Assembly (NCBI GenBank): GCA_900542945.1
Contig: UQPI01000090.1
Span: 1-5,123 of the forward strand
DNA length: 5,123 nt
Direction: 5' to 3'
Source: an uncultured Collinsella sp.
Lineage (GTDB): Bacteria > Actinomycetota > Coriobacteriia > Coriobacteriales > Coriobacteriaceae
The position numbers and the translations under genes were made by a program. The notes beneath the pieces were generated by a model, which saw only the letters and a list, made by a program, of their open reading frames with translations, did not search any database and was not told the origin of the DNA. Every line of letters starts with the position of its first letter. Positions within the stretch are counted from its first letter, which is position 1. This document shows, in pieces, positions 5,082 through 5,123 of the stretch.

Positions 5082-5123
5082 GAATCTTGGCCTTCTTTAT
5101 TAGAAGCGAACACTAGGACGCTT

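Overview
The window looks like a chromosomal segment from a high-GC gut actinobacterium of the class Coriobacteriia, most probably Collinsella. This is inferred from GC-rich codon use, strong AGGAGG-type ribosome binding sites, and intergenic palindromes of a style I associate with that genus (GTCCC-rich elements; TGTAAC/GTTACA hairpins). No marker gene fixes the species.

Layout, left to right. Positions 1-182 are the 3' end of a plus-strand flavoprotein gene resembling the small subunit of glutamate synthase (GltD-like). A 424-base gene-free stretch follows; it holds a 98-base imperfect palindrome (215-312) built from about 27-base GTCCC modules, then nothing else convincing. At 607-1311 is a 234-residue protein of unknown function. 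At 1509-2585 is a 358-residue protein with a C-terminal DUF559/Vsr-like PD-(D/E)XK nuclease-type domain and an N-terminal half recalling AbiEi-type proteins. At 2993-4363 is a complete metal-dependent amidohydrolase with all expected metal ligands. A bidirectional terminator (4416-4450) separates it from a convergent minus-strand gene (4945-4472) for a small membrane protein with a C-terminal zinc ribbon. The right edge (5001-5081) carries a second GTCCC-type repeat element.

The most striking structure is a set of five 57-base hairpin units: two immediately upstream of the nuclease-like gene (1352-1408, 1432-1488) and three immediately downstream (2627-2683, 2707-2763, 2788-2844). Each has 15-base arms around a loop of exactly 27 bases, and neighbouring units repeat every 80-81 bases. 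The loops share an inner stem that appears to be kept by a compensatory change, which suggests a structure maintained as RNA or single-stranded DNA. The nuclease-like gene is thus bracketed by the same repeat family, as a cassette or mobile island would be.

The genes do not form an obvious single pathway. The plus-strand genes are separated by 197 to 424 bases filled with repeats, so each is probably its own transcription unit. The window reads as housekeeping genes (GltD-like, amidohydrolase, zinc ribbon) with an accessory insertion between them.
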